Assembly (NCBI GenBank): GCA_002104985.1
Contig: MCGO01000073.1
Span: 145,729 to 209,728 of the forward strand
Origin: Rhizoclosmatium globosum
Lineage: Eukaryota; Chytridiomycota; Chytridiomycetes; Chytridiales; Chytriomycetaceae
Direction of reading: 5' to 3'
Length of the DNA: 64,000 bases
A model generated the notes under the pieces. The model had not been told where the DNA came from and made no database searches. It saw only the letters and a list, made by a program, of their open reading frames with translations. Positions 18,958 through 29,957 of this stretch are shown here, piece after piece. The position numbers were made by a program, and so were the translations under genes. Numbering within the stretch: the stretch's first letter is position 1; every line of letters begins with the position of its first letter.

Positions 18958-21298
18958 TCACTTCTTAATACGCTTTTTTCCCTTGCCAATCTCGGGAGGA
19001 ACAACAAGAGGAGGCAGTCCGAGTCCATCGTCGTCAAAAGGCCTTGTTGGCTTGAATGGCCACATTGACCAGAATCCGGCAACATCTCCTCTATAAGAAC
19101 ACAGATTCAATCAGTTGGCAAATGTTGGACAGCGAAAACAAACCTTGAATACAACAACTTTAGAAATCCATCACCGATTAATCGTAAGGCCTTCAGCTCC
19201 ATCAACTTCACGGCAGCAGCTGCCTCCTCCTCGTCCGTCCGTTCTTCCTCCTCCTCCTCCACCTCGTCCGAATCCAAGATAACAATAAAAGGATGAATAA
19301 GGTTGTCAAAACGTGAATCAAGCTGAATTGCAGCTAAGACGTGGTATAATGACTCCTGCAGCGTCTTCTTTTCCTTTTCATTGTCACTTTCGTGAGAAAA
19401 CAGACTCAAATCATCCAGCAAATTCTCAATCCAAGACGAAACAGATAACACAGAGAGACTCGGAACCAAGGACTTGACGAGACACTGAACCATTGGAGCC
19501 AATAAGTCAGTTGAAGACTCCTTTGTTTTCACAAGCTTCAGGATGTCAATTGTCGAGGATCCAGTCTTGGCCTTGTGCTTGAAGGACTTGCTTTCAAATA
19601 AACTGGTAATGTTGTGTGCATCCAAATCCGAGTAGTGAACTGATGCCAAGAGTGCAACAATTGAGGGGAAGATACCAGCCAGGAACAATTCCAATGATGC
19701 ATTGTGGCCTAGGCGATTCAGCCGCATAACAAACTGCATCATACACGGTTTGTATGCATGAATATGGATGGCATCAGAATACGAGAGCTGGATTGAGTTT
19801 GTATCAATGAATGATATAAGGACGCAAGAAAGCAAGAAAGCAAACACACACCTTGTCTTGAAGCATTGATTGCTCAACAGTTGCTAAAGCAGCCATAAGC
19901 TCTTGGCGATCCTTCAATTTTCCTTGCTCAAGAGACGTAACATAGTTGCTCAAGATGGATTCAGTAACAAGAGCTTGGGAAGGTGGGTTGTAAGAAAGAG
20001 GAGTTTTCTTCCACAAGAAACTCTTTGACTTGGGCTCGGATGAGAGGAGAGCTTTAGCTTTGGCGGCTGGCTTGACTTTGGCAGCAGGTTTGACTTTGGT
20101 GGGCTTGGTGGGCGTGGTCACAGACTGAGTGACACGTTTTGATACCAACACAACGTCCTCCTCGTCTTCCTCTTCCTCATCTGATCCCATATGCTTGCTA
20201 GTGCTTCCTACTCCTGCTCCAGCCGCCTCCTCCTCCTCCTCCTCTTCTTCCTCCTCTTCCTCCTCCTCATCTGACCCCATAGTACCACCATACTTTCGCT
20301 TGCTGCTGCTTCCTACTCTGGACACGCCTGCTCCTGCCTCCAAGTCTCCCAAATAGTTATCCATGCTTGACTTTGCAAAAGTCACTTCCTTGTGTATTGC
20401 TGGATTTCTCTTGAGTGGTTCTGACACCTTCTTGGGTTCTACAAAACAAATCAGAACGAAATTCTGAACAAGTATTAAAGAACCAACTCACCTTTACGAA
20501 GCACACCTGTAGCCCTCAGCGCAAGTCCCATATTTGTCACAGAAGCAGCCCACATCAACGAGTCCAGAGGGGTATAATGTGCATTGATTTTATCAAGCTT
20601 GCAGGTAGACACCAGAAGACTGTACATATACTCGATCATTTCATCAGTGGCTTTGGTGGTTCGCGAGAGGATAGCGTCTGCTGCGAGCTGGTGGTTTGTA
20701 GGAATGGATGCACTCTTCCGATAGAGTTTTTGAAACTCCTCGAACGGAACAGATCCAAACACAATCTTGAATTCCGCCACAATTGCCCCGTCACTGAAAA
20801 TCGGGCAGCTTGAGGCAACTTTCACGCTTCCCTTATGACAGCGATTGGATTCTTGAAGAAATGAGGTTATGAGGGCAGTAACAGACTGTGTGAGTTTAGC
20901 CAAGCATTCTGTATGAAGGAACACCAACCCACCTTCATTACTGCCTTCCGCTTGTCAGAAACATCCAGTGCTATTGGAACAGAGGGCCTGGCGGGTATTG
21001 GGTCTTTCTTGAGGGCAGACGAACTTCTGAGGGATGAGCTTCTGAGAACAAACAAGTTAGTAAGAGTACTGGAGACCCTTGATACTCACCCCATGGCTTC
21101 TCTAATTGTTTCGTAACGTGTTTTGTGACCCTCGTGGTCAGTCTGAATGTAGTTGCGCAAGTTTTGGTTTTCAGTCTCCAGCTGTTTGATTGTGCGTTGC
21201 TGCTCGTGAATCTTCCTCTGCTGCTCGTTATCTATCTCTGCGTCTGAATCAATGGCTGTTGCGGTGGTTGGATTTGGGGGAGAGGATGAGAGAGTCAT
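18958..21298 (-). CDS. Unrecognised partner gene of the CACTA-like element
   Basis: Six exons with phase-consistent 46-65-nt introns: 21298-21090, 21041-20933, 20885-20492, 20438-19852, 19787-19144 and 19089-18958. The protein starts MTLSSSPPNP with a coiled coil (EQQRKIHEQQRTIKQLETEN). A helical domain follows (KLTQSVTALITSFLQESN...), then a basic/acidic low-complexity stretch with an Asp-Glu run and Lys-Pro-Ala repeats. A second helical domain comes next. The C-terminus is distinctive (RGDVAGFWSMWPFKPTRPFD) and ends KGKKRIKK. I recognise no domain. It lies wholly between the terminal repeats, so it is probably an element gene; a TnpA-like DNA-binding or accessory role is possible but unproven. 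Confidence 0.75.
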
Positions 21299-21328
21299 GC
21301 GTGTGAGTGTGGTTTCCAGACAACAAAA

Positions 21329-24184
21329 ATGCTCACACTCTGCCCTACTGATCACTGCACAGCCTCCTTCAGCAAGCTTTCAAACCTTGTTGTCCATTTG
21401 AGAACAGTACAACATGACAATTCCGTTATATCTGATTGGGTTTGCCCCCGTTGTCTCTTGTCATTTCCGAACAATGAAGCAAGCATGACAATCGCGTCAC
21501 ATCTCGAAACCCATTCCCACAGTAGAAAGCGTAAAGAAGCAGAGAGTCTATGTAACAGTGATCAAGATGGGGAGGATGATCCAGCAGTGTCTCCCGGTCC
21601 TTCAAACTCCTCACCAATTGGATCAGAGTACCGAGACGTGCAGAATCAAGTAGAATATGACCATGACGATGCGTGGCCAGAGTTTTCTCAAGCTACTGAT
21701 GTCACTGATGATGAGAGCCTGCGAGGCCCTGCAAGCGAATCAGAGGAGGAAGAAGAGCAAGAGCCTCGCTACTTCGACAATGAGTCCGATATCCCACTTG
21801 TCAGTGCGACTGAGTCAAGTATTGGTAATTGTGACATCTGTTTGGCATCACTAATCACGCAATTACAGCATATTCTCGACTAGTTTCGCTTCTAGTGCGG
21901 TTGAAGACTGACAGTCTCTTGTGCAACAAATTTACACTGTTCCTTCAATGTATGCAGCAAAAATGGACGCATCAAGGCTACTCCAACCTTGTCAATACGC
22001 GTTGGTCAATTATCCAACTTGGTAACAGATGCTATTCATTGAGTGAGCTTGCAGGTTTCCCCCAAACACTTCAAACTCTAACCAACCAGATTTTCAAACT
22101 GATTGGTTCATTCTTGCCAATGGAGTCATTTGAAACTGAAGTCCACCACAAACCTGAAACAGTTCCATACATGTCGCTGAAAACTGCTGTCTTGATTTGG
22201 CTCTCGTCACCTGGAATCGCAGCGTCCATTCAAAAATCAAATCTCCTGAATGTTCTCCCAAACATCTCATGTGTGAATACTGCGCAAATACTGAAAGATC
22301 GAATGAAAGAGTATGAGACTCGACCTGAGGATTACGGAATCGAATCTGCTGAAACTAGTGTTGAGTTTCTTGGAGTTTTGTTACGAACAATGGACCAGTG
22401 GCTTCCTGCTTATGCAGCAAACAATATCAAGCCTCCACATCTCAAGCGCAAAGTACGTTTCTTGCACCTGTCAATGTATCAGGATGACTTTGGATGGATG
22501 GGAACTGTCAACACCAAACGCGGCCAAACTGTCTTTTGCCTCACTGCAATGGAAATCGAGAGGGGAATTCGTGCAAAGACGAATGGGCTTGGAGTCCTCG
22601 CAATTATGCTGACAAAGTCTGCCATAGTCAAAGGAAAGGGAGGAATGAACCTTCTTCTGGGTTGTTATGCAGATGAGTTAGAAGAATTTATCAAAGGGAT
22701 TGAGTTCACCATTGGAAACGAGACGTTTCTCGTATTTGCAGTCATTTACCTTTACACTGGTGACATTCCAGCCAGAAATCGCATCTTGGGCAGAACGATT
22801 GCTGTCAACCAAAGATTTGCGTGCCACACCTGCGAGACACCAACCAAAGAATTCTGCAAATGTGCGTTAGATGCAACAAAATTGAAATCAAATCGTTCTC
22901 CCGCTCAATACAAGGCCCTTCTTGACGCAAATGGAAGGATTGGAGAAATTAATGGACCAAACAAGACTGTTGCAGAGGCATCTGGAGTCGTGGAGATTCC
23001 TATTACTGCAACCTTTCCTGGCCAAAACGTACCAGTTTCTACAGTCGTTGATTTGATGCATTCTGAACCACTTGGTACTCTGCACAAGGAGTTTGCATTG
23101 CTCTCTGCAAGCCTAACACCCAACCACCTTCCTAAAATGAGCAATGAGTTTGATGTGTACGGAAGGAGGAATCATTTGGAGTCACGCTACGACTTCCACG
23201 ACTTGAATTCGTTGAAGGGGCTCCATGGCCACGGCTTGCTTCTCTTCTTCCTTGTATCCCCTTACCTTCTTGTCAAACTGAAGCTTATCAATCAATCCAA
23301 TTCAATCTTGTGTTCACTCTTCCGGAATTGGTGTTGCAGGATCCGTTTATTGAGTTTGATGTGCAGTCATTCCTTGACTCCTGCCCAATTCGCTGAAATG
23401 GAGTCACTTATCACTGGAATCATGAAGTTCTATGGTGAAAATCATCCCCGACTTGTTACTATCAATATGCATTTCCTTCAGCATGTGTGCGACTACATCA
23501 AAAACTATGGATTGCTGCGTGATCACTGGAGCTTCGTTTATGAGCATCACAATGGCATCATCAAGAGCTGCTACTCGAATACAAACAACAGGAAAGTGTC
23601 ATTTGGCGTGTACAGAAGGCTACTGTCTGTCTACACTCTCGAACTTTTGGACCAGATTGCTGGAAAGCCCAACCAGTGCCCAAAACAGTGAGTATCCGCG
23701 TTTACAAGAGTATTTATTGATACATTGATCCAATAGAAACGATATTCCTCCTGCCGACTCATACCTACATCTCCCTCCATCTGATACATTGATCCAGGCT
23801 GAAAGCAACATCCCTTTTCAAGATTGCCAACTCTACACCAATGCAAACGGTGATCCAAAGCTGAATTGGCAAACATTGCGGGACGGGGATTGGATACTCC
23901 TTCGTGTTGGAGAGGATGATCCAATTATTGGAATGTTTGTTGCGGCGGCAACAACTCAAAGTGGAAGAGAGCCTGATTTACTGTTGTTTCGGAAGCCGAG
24001 AATTCAACGGAGAAGGGAGAAGAGGGTGGATGGATCGTTGCAGTGGCTGGTCTACTCAGAATCAGCTGAAGTTGGCGTGGTATATGTGTCCGACGCCGCA
24101 GAGTCGTTTATTCGAAGGCTGAAGACGTTGAAGATTGATGAGACATCCGTTTTGATTGTGGATGGAGTGGATGAACTGTTTTGA
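21329..24184 (+). CDS. CACTA/EnSpm-like transposase with N-terminal C2H2 finger
   Basis: Predicted DDE-type transposase of the tnp2 kind. The N-terminus has two C2H2-like motifs (LCPTDHCTASF...HLRTVQH and VCPRCLLSF...HLETH) and then an acidic linker. The catalytic core shows SMYQDDFGWMGTVN, LYTGDIPARNRILG (the Asp-x-Pro-Ala motif of the family) and FACHTCETPT. It continues with STVVDLMHSEPLGTLHKEF and ends with NMHFLQHVCDYIKNYGLLRDH leading to WSFVYEHHNGIIK, a plausible final Glu. Introns at about 21826-21869 and 23689-23737 join in phase. The long middle exon is uninterrupted, so the gene may be functional. Confidence 0.85.
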
Positions 24185-24493
24185 TGGAGTCAACAGGGAG
24201 CCATCAATAAACGACACTGTCGGCACAACACTCATCTTTTGGCTTTATAGGTCGTATCCAGTCAGGCAGAGAAGCAAGAGGGTGGGAGAGTCACCCATCG
24301 GTCGTTCTTCGGTTTTCTGGACAGCTGTATAACCCAAATATGCCGAGAAGGAACCAAAAACACACGTTTCAACGGCCCTGTACCTTTTAGAGTCATTTAC
24401 TACTCCTTGAAACCGACCTCACGGCTTTGCGAAGCGGTGCCGCGGAGTGGGCCCTGGGGGATTCTTGAGAATTCTCCAAGAAATTCCGAAAAC

Positions 24494-24515
24494 TCTCAAG
24501 GGTCAATTTGCTGTG
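24494..24515 (-). repeat. CACTA-like element, right terminal inverted repeat
   Basis: On the minus strand it starts CACAGCAAATTGACCCTTGA, the inverted partner of 18681-18702. Between the transposase stop and this repeat (24185-24493) there is no gene, only subterminal sequence with GAGAATTCTC-like motifs. Confidence 0.9.
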
Positions 24516-25252
24516 AAGGATAATTAACTAAATATTGCGCGCGCAGCGCCAAATCAAACTTTGAGCAGAAAATCTGCGCGCAGAAAAAGGAGATGGAAAC
24601 CTGCGTCAACCAATCAGATGCCAGGATCCTAGCTCCTCCACTAACTTGATTCCGAATATCCCGAAAGACAATGAATAAATCAAGCGTGTTACCAACATTC
24701 TACAATTCGAAACTATTCTTTTTTAAATGCGAATCTTGACCAATTAATGGAACTGGAACTTTAGCTGATTGATATATTTCGACTTCTCAAAAAGGTGGAC
24801 TAGATGGCCTCGTTTGACTTCCATGAAGTAAGACATAAATAAACATATATAAACAAAATGCCTTTACTTTGATCCTGCTTTTAGCTGCAGCCCTGAGGTG
24901 TATGGCAAGTATGCGTGAATACAAAAACCTCGGAAGACTCGGATCAAAAAAGGACGCAAAAATCCGATTTTGAACAAAACAGACAATAATGGGAGAAAAG
25001 TAATCTGCTGCAAATCGCTCAAGACGCATGAGGATTTGTAAATGGTTAAAGATTGGTGGCTTTAATCATCAATCTAGCCAATCATCAATCTAGCCGCTGT
25101 GATACTCTACTCAGAAGTTAACACAGATAAAAAAGAAGAAGAAGCGGTGAGTATTATTCTTGTGGATAGTGTGAAAACTGTTGCTGATAAAACCCCCACA
25201 CCTGAAACACACCCCCAAACGCGGCCAATTTAAAAACGGCAACATAAAAGCG
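24516..25252. other. Intergenic region, no gene seen
   Basis: AT-rich sequence between the transposon end and tRNA-Glu. Open frames are short and unlike proteins. A stretch rich in GCGC around 24536-24585 is the only compositional feature. Confidence 0.5.
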
Positions 25253-25324
25253 CTCCCAGACGGGGAATTGAACCCCGGTCGCCGCCGTGAGAGGGCGGAA
25301 TCTTGGCCACTAGACGATCTAGGA
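25253..25324 (-). tRNA. tRNA-Glu(CTC)
   Basis: Complete cloverleaf on the minus strand. The acceptor is TCCTAGA with TCTGGGA. The anticodon stem CCGCC/GGCGG holds loop CTCTCAC, giving anticodon CTC. The T arm is CCGGGG/CCCCG around TTCAATT. No intron. Confidence 0.95.
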
Positions 25325-25645
25325 ACTTGCTTGACTTCACAGTGTTTACTTTATATTTGCGTCAACTTTGAGTGAATATGACCTCTCCGCATCTAAACCT
25401 TTGTTATTAGGTGTCATAAGACTGCGTAGAAGGGAGTATAAGACTATGGACTCAACAGGAATAGGGTGTGTGGCTCAAGATGTATCACCAAACTGAGACC
25501 AGTTTAGACATTTTAGACAAACGGCTAGACAACCCTTAGACAAACCTTAGAATTTAAATGACACAGTACCGCTAAAACCCAAAAGTGCACTGCTCTCATA
25601 AATCTCTTGTTTCACACTTTTCAGATCTTGCGACACAAAGTTTAT
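25325..25645. other. Intergenic region, no gene seen
   Basis: Spacer between tRNA-Glu and the 3' end of the first ankyrin gene. A short repeated TTAGACAAAC-type motif occurs near 25505-25545. Nothing else stands out. Confidence 0.45.
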
Positions 25646-26874
25646 TTAGATTTGCTTTTGCAATAATTGTTGGAATTCAGGGCGATCTGACCATTGTGGG
25701 CAGCTCAACAGAAATTCCTTATCTTCAATAGAAAGGATAATGCGTGGATCTTCCAACAAACATGACAGATTTTCCACAGTTTTTGTGTATTGTAAAGCCA
25801 TTACTCCACACTCAGTCGGATCAACAGTTTTCAATAACAGTTTAACAATGCTTGAATCTGCGTGTCTTGCCGCTTTGATTAGAACGGCACCAGTCAACTC
25901 GACTCTTGGGTCTTGTACTAGTGTTTCAGCCAGCTCAAACTGTCCATTGATGTAGGCGTGTCCCAGGTAATCTCCAAATGTTGGATCTATGCGACCGTCT
26001 TTGAGCATAAGTCTGACAATATTTATGTGCGAATACCGGCAAGCTGCTGCAAACGCGTATTCATCGTTGGCACAAGGATCCACACCAGGAATGTTCAGTA
26101 GTATGTCGACAACGTCAAAATGGCCTCTTCTCGCAGCAAGTTGAAGTGCAAGGCTGCTTTGAGCAGCAGCATCAACATCAGGAATCGTCAACAATATCTT
26201 GACGACATTGACGCGGCCGTACCTCGCTGCATAGATAAATGCAGCATTATTCTCATGCGCAGCATTTGTTCGGGGATCCAACAAGAGCCGCTCAATTATA
26301 GCCAAGTGACCAAATCGAGCAGCATTACGAAAGGCCACATTCAAAGGCATTGCGGACTCCGAATCGCAAATACTCAGCAACAAATCAACAACATTTGTCC
26401 ATCCAGCGCGAGAAGCCCAAACGAGTAATCGATGGTTCTGAACAGCTGGATCGAAGTCATCAGCGAGAAGGATCTGTATCACCTTGATCGCTCTCTGTGG
26501 AGAAAGATACCATCGCAAAGACCACATTAAATTACGGTGACTGTTGTCCCAAAGTTGGTTTACACCGTCCCACTCATCGGCAGCAAGCATCGCTCCATAT
26601 ATGGCTGCCTGGTGGGACAAAGGGAGTAGCGGCCAATGACGGCTCCCATACAGTTGTGCATCTTTGAGGAACTGCCAAATTGGATACCTCTTCAAATACT
26701 TTTTCTTTGAAGAGGTATCCATATCTGATACGAAAGATGCAGTTTAGCAAAAGATAGGCTGTCGAGGACTTGTTTCAGCCGTTTGGATGCCAGTTGAATC
26801 TGAACTAGTTTCCAATTGATGGGGAGGTGGAGTAAGATGGCTTGAATGAGTTCGATTGGGAGTGATTCGATCAT
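25646..26874 (-). CDS. F-box-like/ankyrin-repeat protein 1
   Basis: The N-terminal F-box-like motif (SLPIELIQAILLHLPINWKL) resembles that of the four paralogues in this window. About eight ankyrin repeats follow in a local variant with repeated LLLDPRTNAAHEN- and IPDVDAAAQS-type turns. By analogy with F-box proteins, the N-terminus may bind SKP1 and the repeats a substrate; this is inferred. The two parts are in different frames, changing near 26700 in an A-run. The paralogues read straight through, so one miscounted base is likely. It is followed in tandem by a second copy. Confidence 0.72.
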
Positions 26875-26894
26875 TTTTAGGATTTATTAAATTT

Positions 26895-28331
26895 CTACCC
26901 TCTTTTATTGAACCATTTAGAAAACAGTCCACCATTTTTCTGGACAGGAAGAAAAGATGATGCTGAGACTGGCGGAGGCTCTGGAATATTCCCATATGTC
27001 AACCTAATTTGAATCTGATGGTACCGCTCGCGAACCACCTTATCAGCTTCACTCCAAACTGCAGCATCATAAACAATATCAATCAACCGTCTTTTCTCTT
27101 CTTTGCTCATTACAGTACGCGGATCGTCCGCCAACAGGCTGAAAATATCAAATTGAGATGTTTCTGCAGCCAATCGAAGCGCGAAATTGTCTGTCCCGTA
27201 ATACTTGTAATCCCATACGTCCGAATCGATTTGTCGCGGATTATTTACGTCTGCGAACCACTTGACACGGCCATCCTCGATCAACACTTTCACAACGTCG
27301 ATATGTTTGTGTTCACAGGCCAAAACAACTAAATTCTCATCGCTCTTGCATGGATTGACACGAGGATCTTGTAGCAGTCGTTCCACGATATGAGCGTGAC
27401 CTTTAACGATTGCCGTGCATAATGCTGCATTAGGACGCCAATCAAATACGTCAGTCGGATTCACACGGCGATCAGCAAGTAGTTGATTCACAATATCCAA
27501 GTTCCCCGCACCACAAGCGGTTACAAAAGCTTCGTTATTATTTGCTGCCGGATTCACACGCGTATCCTTCAACAAAAACCTGACAAGTTCTGGATTCCCA
27601 CTTTTGACCGCCGTACGAATGGCGATATTATTAGATACATGAGGATCCATATCTAGTGTGAAAAGAAACTGGACAACCTCCAATTGACCACGAAACGCCG
27701 CCATTTGAAGCGCCATCAGCTGTTTACTGTATGTGTTCATACGGGGATGTTCGAGTAGTCTACGCATAACGTTGACATGGCCTTGCATTGCGGCGTTGAG
27801 AAAATACGCTTCATCAATATAAGAATTCGGGTTTGGCATGAGTAAATCGACAACGTCCAACCAGCCTGCACGTGCAGCCCAAAGCATAAGTCGATTATCC
27901 TGCATCGCCGGGTCAAAGCCGGAATCAAGGAGCCAGTGAACCATTTTCAAAGCTTTGGTTGGGGAAAGTTGCCAACGGAGAGACCACATCAGATCATCCG
28001 CTTCTGTTTCAGCTTTTAAAGCATTGAAGCAACTATCAGTAGATAGAATGTCTCTGTAAATGGCCGTTTGGTAGACAAAAGGGAGGCTCAGCCACACTTC
28101 ATTCTTGATGCCAACCTTCTCCAAATAGTCCCAGACCGACGGCGATCTGGATAGTTTTCTTTGGTAAGTGAAGTGCCTCGTTGCGAAGGAAGGGTCTTGA
28201 AAGATGATAGATGCCAGCTGCCTTGATGCAAGTCCGACAATGACTAGGCCGAAATCGATTGGCAAGTTAATCAGAATATCTTCAATGATTTCGGGTGGTT
28301 GTGACTCAAGTGAGGCACTGGATGGCCTCAT
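26895..28331 (-). CDS. F-box-like/ankyrin-repeat protein 2
   Basis: Single exon of 478 codons. The F-box-like start (SQPPEIIEDILINLPIDFGL) is followed by a linker shared with its paralogues (WLSLPFVYQTAIYRDIL). Nine or so ankyrin repeats span roughly residues 130-400, with the recurring turn LLLDPRVNP. The C-terminus is short and basic, ending SKWFNKRG. It is only 21 bp from paralogue 1 on the same strand, which suggests tandem duplication. No frame break is present. Confidence 0.78.
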   Translation of the reverse strand: MRPSSASLESQPPEIIEDILINLPIDFGLVIVGLASRQLASIIFQDPSFATRHFTYQRKLSRSPSVWDYLEKVGIKNEVWLSLPFVYQTAIYRDILSTDSCFNALKAETEADDLMWSLRWQLSPTKALKMVHWLLDSGFDPAMQDNRLMLWAARAGWLDVVDLLMPNPNSYIDEAYFLNAAMQGHVNVMRRLLEHPRMNTYSKQLMALQMAAFRGQLEVVQFLFTLDMDPHVSNNIAIRTAVKSGNPELVRFLLKDTRVNPAANNNEAFVTACGAGNLDIVNQLLADRRVNPTDVFDWRPNAALCTAIVKGHAHIVERLLQDPRVNPCKSDENLVVLACEHKHIDVVKVLIEDGRVKWFADVNNPRQIDSDVWDYKYYGTDNFALRLAAETSQFDIFSLLADDPRTVMSKEEKRRLIDIVYDAAVWSEADKVVRERYHQIQIRLTYGNIPEPPPVSASSFLPVQKNGGLFSKWFNKRG

Positions 28332-28406
28332 CGATCACTTTGAGTGGAATTCAAGGATAGGCATTATATTTCATATCGATAAACTAAAATAAACAAACGA
28401 ATAAAA

Positions 28407-28711
28407 TCAGAATCCAATTCCATAAAAGTCAACATGATTAACAGCCTTCACATGCTGATATCCTGGACTACTTGGACTTGTTGGACTGTGCACTGCCCAA
28501 ACACCACTGACAACATCGTCATACTCATCGCCATCTCGCCCCTTCATGAAAAGACATAATGTTAGATAATAAAGGAGGTGTTAACGTTCAGGGTACTCAC
28601 CCAGTTATGAGCACCAGCGCCGCCCTTCTTGATTCCCTGATCTCCTCCTCGTCCTTGCTTACCACCCGCACTTGGGATACGGATTGACTGCTTCTTGTTG
28701 GAACGGGTCAT
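28407..28711 (-). CDS. Small Gly-rich protein with a KGGAGAHNWG motif
   Basis: Two exons, 28711-28601 and 28541-28407, with a 59-nt intron whose phase-0 join restores KGGAGAHNWGRDGDEYDD. The ~81-residue protein has a basic N-terminus (MTRSNKKQSIRIPSAGGK) and a polar C-terminus. The Gly-Lys-rich block ending in NWG followed by acidic residues resembles short motifs in HABP4/SERBP1-type ribosome-associated proteins. That similarity is too short to rely on. Confidence 0.6.
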
Positions 28712-28882
28712 TTTTTGATTCTTTTTTTAGGACGTAACTGATTTCTTGGGGGCGCCACAAAGATCAAGAAATTGAGGCACTAATGCCTTCTTTTTATAAA
28801 AATGGTATGGCACCCAACAAACAAGTATTTATTGACAAGTAATCAGATATGGATAAGAGAGAGTATGAAGAAAAGGAGGATA

Positions 28883-29766
28883 TCAAGCATTAGCTGCATT
28901 CCACGCGTTGAGGACTGCTTGCATTTGTTGTTGAAGGGCGACTTGAGTGGCAACGTCTTGAGTCTGGCTCAATTGGATTTGAAGCGCGTTCAACAAGGCT
29001 TGATAATTCGCGAACAAAGATGGCGTAGAGACTCCGTTAATGGCATTGATTTGAGTAATCAGAGCGTCGCGAGTGGCTGGATCGGTAGTATTCACAAGGA
29101 TATTTTGAAGCTGTTGGACTTGAGATGTAGATGGAGACGTGATTCCATTGATTGCGTTGATTTGAGAAATCAAAGCTTCGCGTGTAGATGGGTCTGACGT
29201 TGATACAAGGATATTCTGGAGTTGTTGAACTTGATAAGTGACGGGAGACATGGCGCCGTTAATAGCGTTGATTTGAGCAATCAGAGCTTGTCGAGTTGCT
29301 TGATCCGCGGTTGAGGCAAGAATATTTTGAAGTTGTTGAACTTGAGAATTTGAAGTGGAAGCAGAAGTGAAGGCGTCGATTTGAGCAATCAAGGCGTCGC
29401 GAGTGGCAGGGTCCGTGGTGGTGACGAGGATATTCTGAAGCTGTTGGACCTGAGAGGTGTAGGAGACATGATGCCGTTGATGGCATTGATTTGGGAAATC
29501 AAAGCTTCACGTGTCGATGGGTCCGTGGTTGATACGAGAATATTTTGAAGCTGTTGCACCTGGGACGAGTATGGAGACTTCATTCCGTTGATAGCATCGA
29601 TTTGGGCAATCAGGGCATTGCGGGTGGCTGGATCATATGTGCTCACAAGAATTCCTTCAAGTTGCTGAATTTGAGCATTGGTTGATGTGTCTCTCGTGAA
29701 GAGGCTGATGGGAGACTGGAGAGAGAGTTGGGCGAACAAGAAGAGAGAGAAGAGGACTGATTGCAT
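28883..29766 (-). CDS. Secreted protein made of 37-residue repeats
   Basis: A signal peptide (MQSVLFSLFLFAQLSLQSP) is followed by six repeats with consensus QVQQLQNILVSTTDPATR, then ALIAQINAINGxxSP. A related helical C-terminus ends NAANA. The repeats are amphipathic, probably two helices each, and may form an extended surface or wall protein. Repeats 2 and 5 are almost identical, which suggests recent internal duplication. The frame shifts by one base near 29458, but the repeat consensus continues on both sides, so this is either error or a recent break. I recognise no family. Confidence 0.68.
29015..29690 (-). repeat. Six tandem 111-bp coding repeats
   Basis: DNA-level tandem repeat underlying the secreted repeat protein, 111 bp per unit with near-identical QVQQLQNIL-coding blocks. 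Such arrays tend to change copy number. Confidence 0.85.
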
Positions 29767-29957
29767 TTTCTGTTTTTGAATGATATAGAATACTTTGACA
29801 TAAAGTTGCTCTTATGCATTTCTGTGAGGTGTGTGAAGTGCGTAAAAGATAGTGAAAGAGTGTGGGAAGCTGCCAACAACAAAAAAACTGACAAACCCTT
29901 TTCAAGTCAGACCCCTTCCCTCACCCAACACACCACACCACCACCACCACCAACCAA

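Larger units (their letters stand above)
18681..24515. mobile_element. CACTA/EnSpm-like (Plavaka-type) DNA transposon
   Basis: A 5.8 kb unit bounded by 22-bp terminal inverted repeats that differ at one position. Both begin CACAGCAAATTGACCCT. Inside are two divergent genes: a transposase (21329-24184, plus) and a partner gene (18958-21298, minus), with about 30 bp between their starts. Both ends have AT-rich subterminal sequence with repeated GAATT-type motifs. Flanking bases AA on both sides could be a 2-bp target duplication, but that is weak. The near-identical repeats and open frames suggest recent activity. Confidence 0.85.

Noticed and set aside
20129..20356. Plus-strand poly-Ser frame
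   Set aside because: Antisense of the Glu-rich stretch of the minus-strand gene.
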